From assembly GCA_028724265.1 (NCBI GenBank), contig JAQYDG010000008.1:116161-180160 (forward strand): a stretch of 64,000 bases of DNA, given 5' to 3'. This document shows, piece after piece, positions 62,973-64,000 of this stretch; position 1 is the stretch's first letter; every line of letters starts with the position of its first letter. The notes under the pieces are model-generated. The model was not told where the DNA came from, searched no databases, and worked only from the letters and a program-made list of their open reading frames with translations. The translations under genes were made by a program, and so were the position numbers. This DNA comes from Actinomycetaceae bacterium. Lineage in GTDB: Bacteria > Actinomycetota > Actinomycetes > Actinomycetales > Actinomycetaceae.

Positions 62973-63627
62973 CAGATCCCTCCCACTCCGCACGAAAGTC
63001 ATCCACGAAAGAGTGCATCTTCAGATCTCGCTTCTCGCCAATCTGACGAGCAGCATCTGTATTCAGCAGATCCTTGAGCTGAAAGAGCTTCTCATAAAAG
63101 TGATTGATGACGGTGCCTGGCTCGCGGTATTCGGACTCATCGGCCAAGACGCGCGGGGCAACGGCCGGATCGTAGAGCACATCCCCGTGAGCACCGCCGT
63201 AGTACAGGGCACGCGCAACACCAATCACGCCGATAGCGTCTAGCCGATCAGCATCCTGAACAATCTGCCCATTCAAAGAGAGGGGGACACGGCTCTCAAT
63301 GTTCTTTGAAAAAGACATGTGCGTAATGATAAAGAAGATCTCATCAACCTCAGCTTCGGTAAAATCCAAGGTCTCGAGGAAAGCACGCAGCTCTGTCTCC
63401 GTAGCCTGAACATCAACGGCGACCTTCGGATCGATGACGTCGTGCACCCATGCCGCACATTGCACGAGGCGGCGATTCACGCGAGCAGCCTCCACTTCAG
63501 GCATAAGTTCAATAATCCGTAAGGCAAGCTGTACAACACGATAAGCATGCGCCACATCATGACCAGTGCGATCGTCGCCGAGGTGCTGCTGAACAAAAAG
63601 CACGACTCGCTTGATATAGGCATCCAT
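62956..63627 (-). CDS. HD-domain phosphohydrolase
   Basis: A 223-residue HD-superfamily hydrolase with TGHDVAHAYRV (His 23, Asp 24, His 27), WVHDVID (His 62, Asp 63) and QDADRLDAIG, the metal-binding set. Such proteins act on nucleotides or phosphomonoesters; the specific substrate is unknown. The start ATG 63627 is preceded by TAAGCT at 7 nt, so it is likely leaderless; longer frames upstream (to 63831) are rejected. It is followed by the Nudix gene, so the two may be cotranscribed in nucleotide metabolism. Confidence 0.82.
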   Translation of the reverse strand: MDAYIKRVVLFVQQHLGDDRTGHDVAHAYRVVQLALRIIELMPEVEAARVNRRLVQCAAWVHDVIDPKVAVDVQATETELRAFLETLDFTEAEVDEIFFIITHMSFSKNIESRVPLSLNGQIVQDADRLDAIGVIGVARALYYGGAHGDVLYDPAVAPRVLADESEYREPGTVINHFYEKLFQLKDLLNTDAARQIGEKRDLKMHSFVDDFRAEWEGSDVTDA

Positions 63628-63634
63628 ATAGCCC

Positions 63635-63640
63635 AGCTTA
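63635..63640 (-). promoter_or_regulatory. -10 hexamer TAAGCT, leaderless start of the HD gene
   Basis: On the minus strand TAAGCT, 7 nt, then ATG 63627, with no Shine-Dalgarno. Confidence 0.55.
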
Positions 63641-63802
63641 CGCGAGCGAACACGAGATGGCGGTACTCGGCTTTGTGTGTCTGTGTGCGTACTACCCGTG
63701 TCCTTGTGCACGTGTTCGTGTGGTCTTGTTGTCCTTGCCCCGTCTTCTAGGCTGCCCTGGCGAACATTCATACTGTGTGGTCTTGTTGACCGTGTGTGTA
63801 TA

Positions 63803-63857
63803 CAAAAAAAAGAGAGGGTGTGTGGAGACAAGCCTTATAGCCTGTCACCACACACCC
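63803..63857 (-). terminator. Rho-independent terminator of the rRNA operon
   Basis: On the minus strand GGGTGTGTGG pairs with CCACACACCC (stem extended by TGACAGGC-like and GCTTGTCT pairing), followed by CTCTC and eight T. It is placed just downstream of 5S. Confidence 0.88.
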
Positions 63858-63872
63858 CACTCGAACACTATA

Positions 63873-63991
63873 TTGGTGGCAGTGCTCTACTCTCCCACAC
63901 CCTCCCGAGTGCAGTACCATCAACACTGGCCGGCTTAACTACCAGGTTCGGAAAGGAGACTGGGTGTTTCCCGACCGCCATAACCACCACC
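63873..63991 (-). rRNA. rrf: 5S ribosomal RNA
   Basis: The minus-strand sequence begins GGTGGTTATGGCGGTCGGGAA and contains CCTTTCCGAACCTGG, GTTGATGGTACTGC and GGTGTGGGAGAGTAG, the conserved 5S core, then ends in ...GCACTGCCACC, complementary to the 5' end. Length is about 118 nt. The rest of the rRNA operon would lie beyond the right edge of the window. Confidence 0.95.
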
Positions 63992-64000
63992 AAAACCACG

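Noticed and set aside
1..64000. CRISPR array, prophage or insertion sequence
   Set aside because: No regularly spaced repeats with spacers, no transposase or integrase frame and no phage genes were seen. The tandem repeats noted are short and have no unique spacers.

Overview
The window comes from the chromosome of a high-GC Gram-positive bacterium (Actinomycetota). The best fit is Actinomycetaceae and relatives (Arcanobacterium, Trueperella, Mobiluncus or Varibaculum-like), but the genus cannot be fixed from sequence alone. The evidence is moderately high GC, an actinobacterial 5S rRNA, a very large HrpA helicase, DUF5926 and MT0933-type small proteins, a GH25 lysozyme with CW_binding_2 repeats, and many genes that appear to be translated from leaderless mRNAs. 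No transposase, integrase, phage gene or CRISPR array is visible.

Region 1 (1-20 kb) is a cell-surface polysaccharide locus. It encodes all five enzyme types of the UDP-ManNAc3NAcA route (6-dehydrogenase, Gfo/Idh 3-oxidase, DegT/DnrJ aminotransferase, hexapeptide acetyltransferase, WbpI-like 2-epimerase). It also encodes a separate wecB/wecC pair for UDP-ManNAcA, three glycosyltransferases and a Wzx-type flippase. Two DUF6541 polytopic membrane proteins bracket it; the first is cut by the left edge, so the locus extends outside. A secreted GH25 muramidase with cell-wall-binding repeats follows.

Region 2 (20-32 kb) holds a small membrane protein, tRNA-Ser(CGA), tadA, upp, a 14-TM drug exporter, a DUF5926 protein, a GT2 glycosyltransferase, an extracellular phosphatase-like membrane protein coupled to a diacylglycerol-kinase-like lipid kinase, tRNA-Arg(ACG) and aroD. 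Region 3 (32-54 kb) is mostly housekeeping and envelope genes: an unknown 532-residue protein, a pseudokinase/flippase fusion, a crcB pair for fluoride export, pgm, a glycerophosphodiesterase, an ABC exporter, an APP1-like phosphatase coupled to an IclR regulator, a UPF0126 channel, an SRPBCC protein, an EEP-family hydrolase, hrpA, small stress-type proteins and a SprT-like protease.

Region 4 (54-62 kb) is a carbohydrate-use operon (binding protein, two permeases, GH2, GH43). It is divergent from an ArsR-type regulator with a large C-terminal domain, and it has no ATPase of its own. Region 5 (62-64 kb) has a Nudix hydrolase and an HD hydrolase, then the 3' end of an rRNA operon (5S and terminator) read on the minus strand.

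Two genome-wide habits stand out. First, at least ten start codons lack a Shine-Dalgarno and sit exactly 6-7 nt after a TANNNT hexamer, which predicts leaderless transcripts. Second, short tandem duplications recur in intergenic and low-complexity coding positions. All calls come from reading the sequence; no database search or folding program was run.
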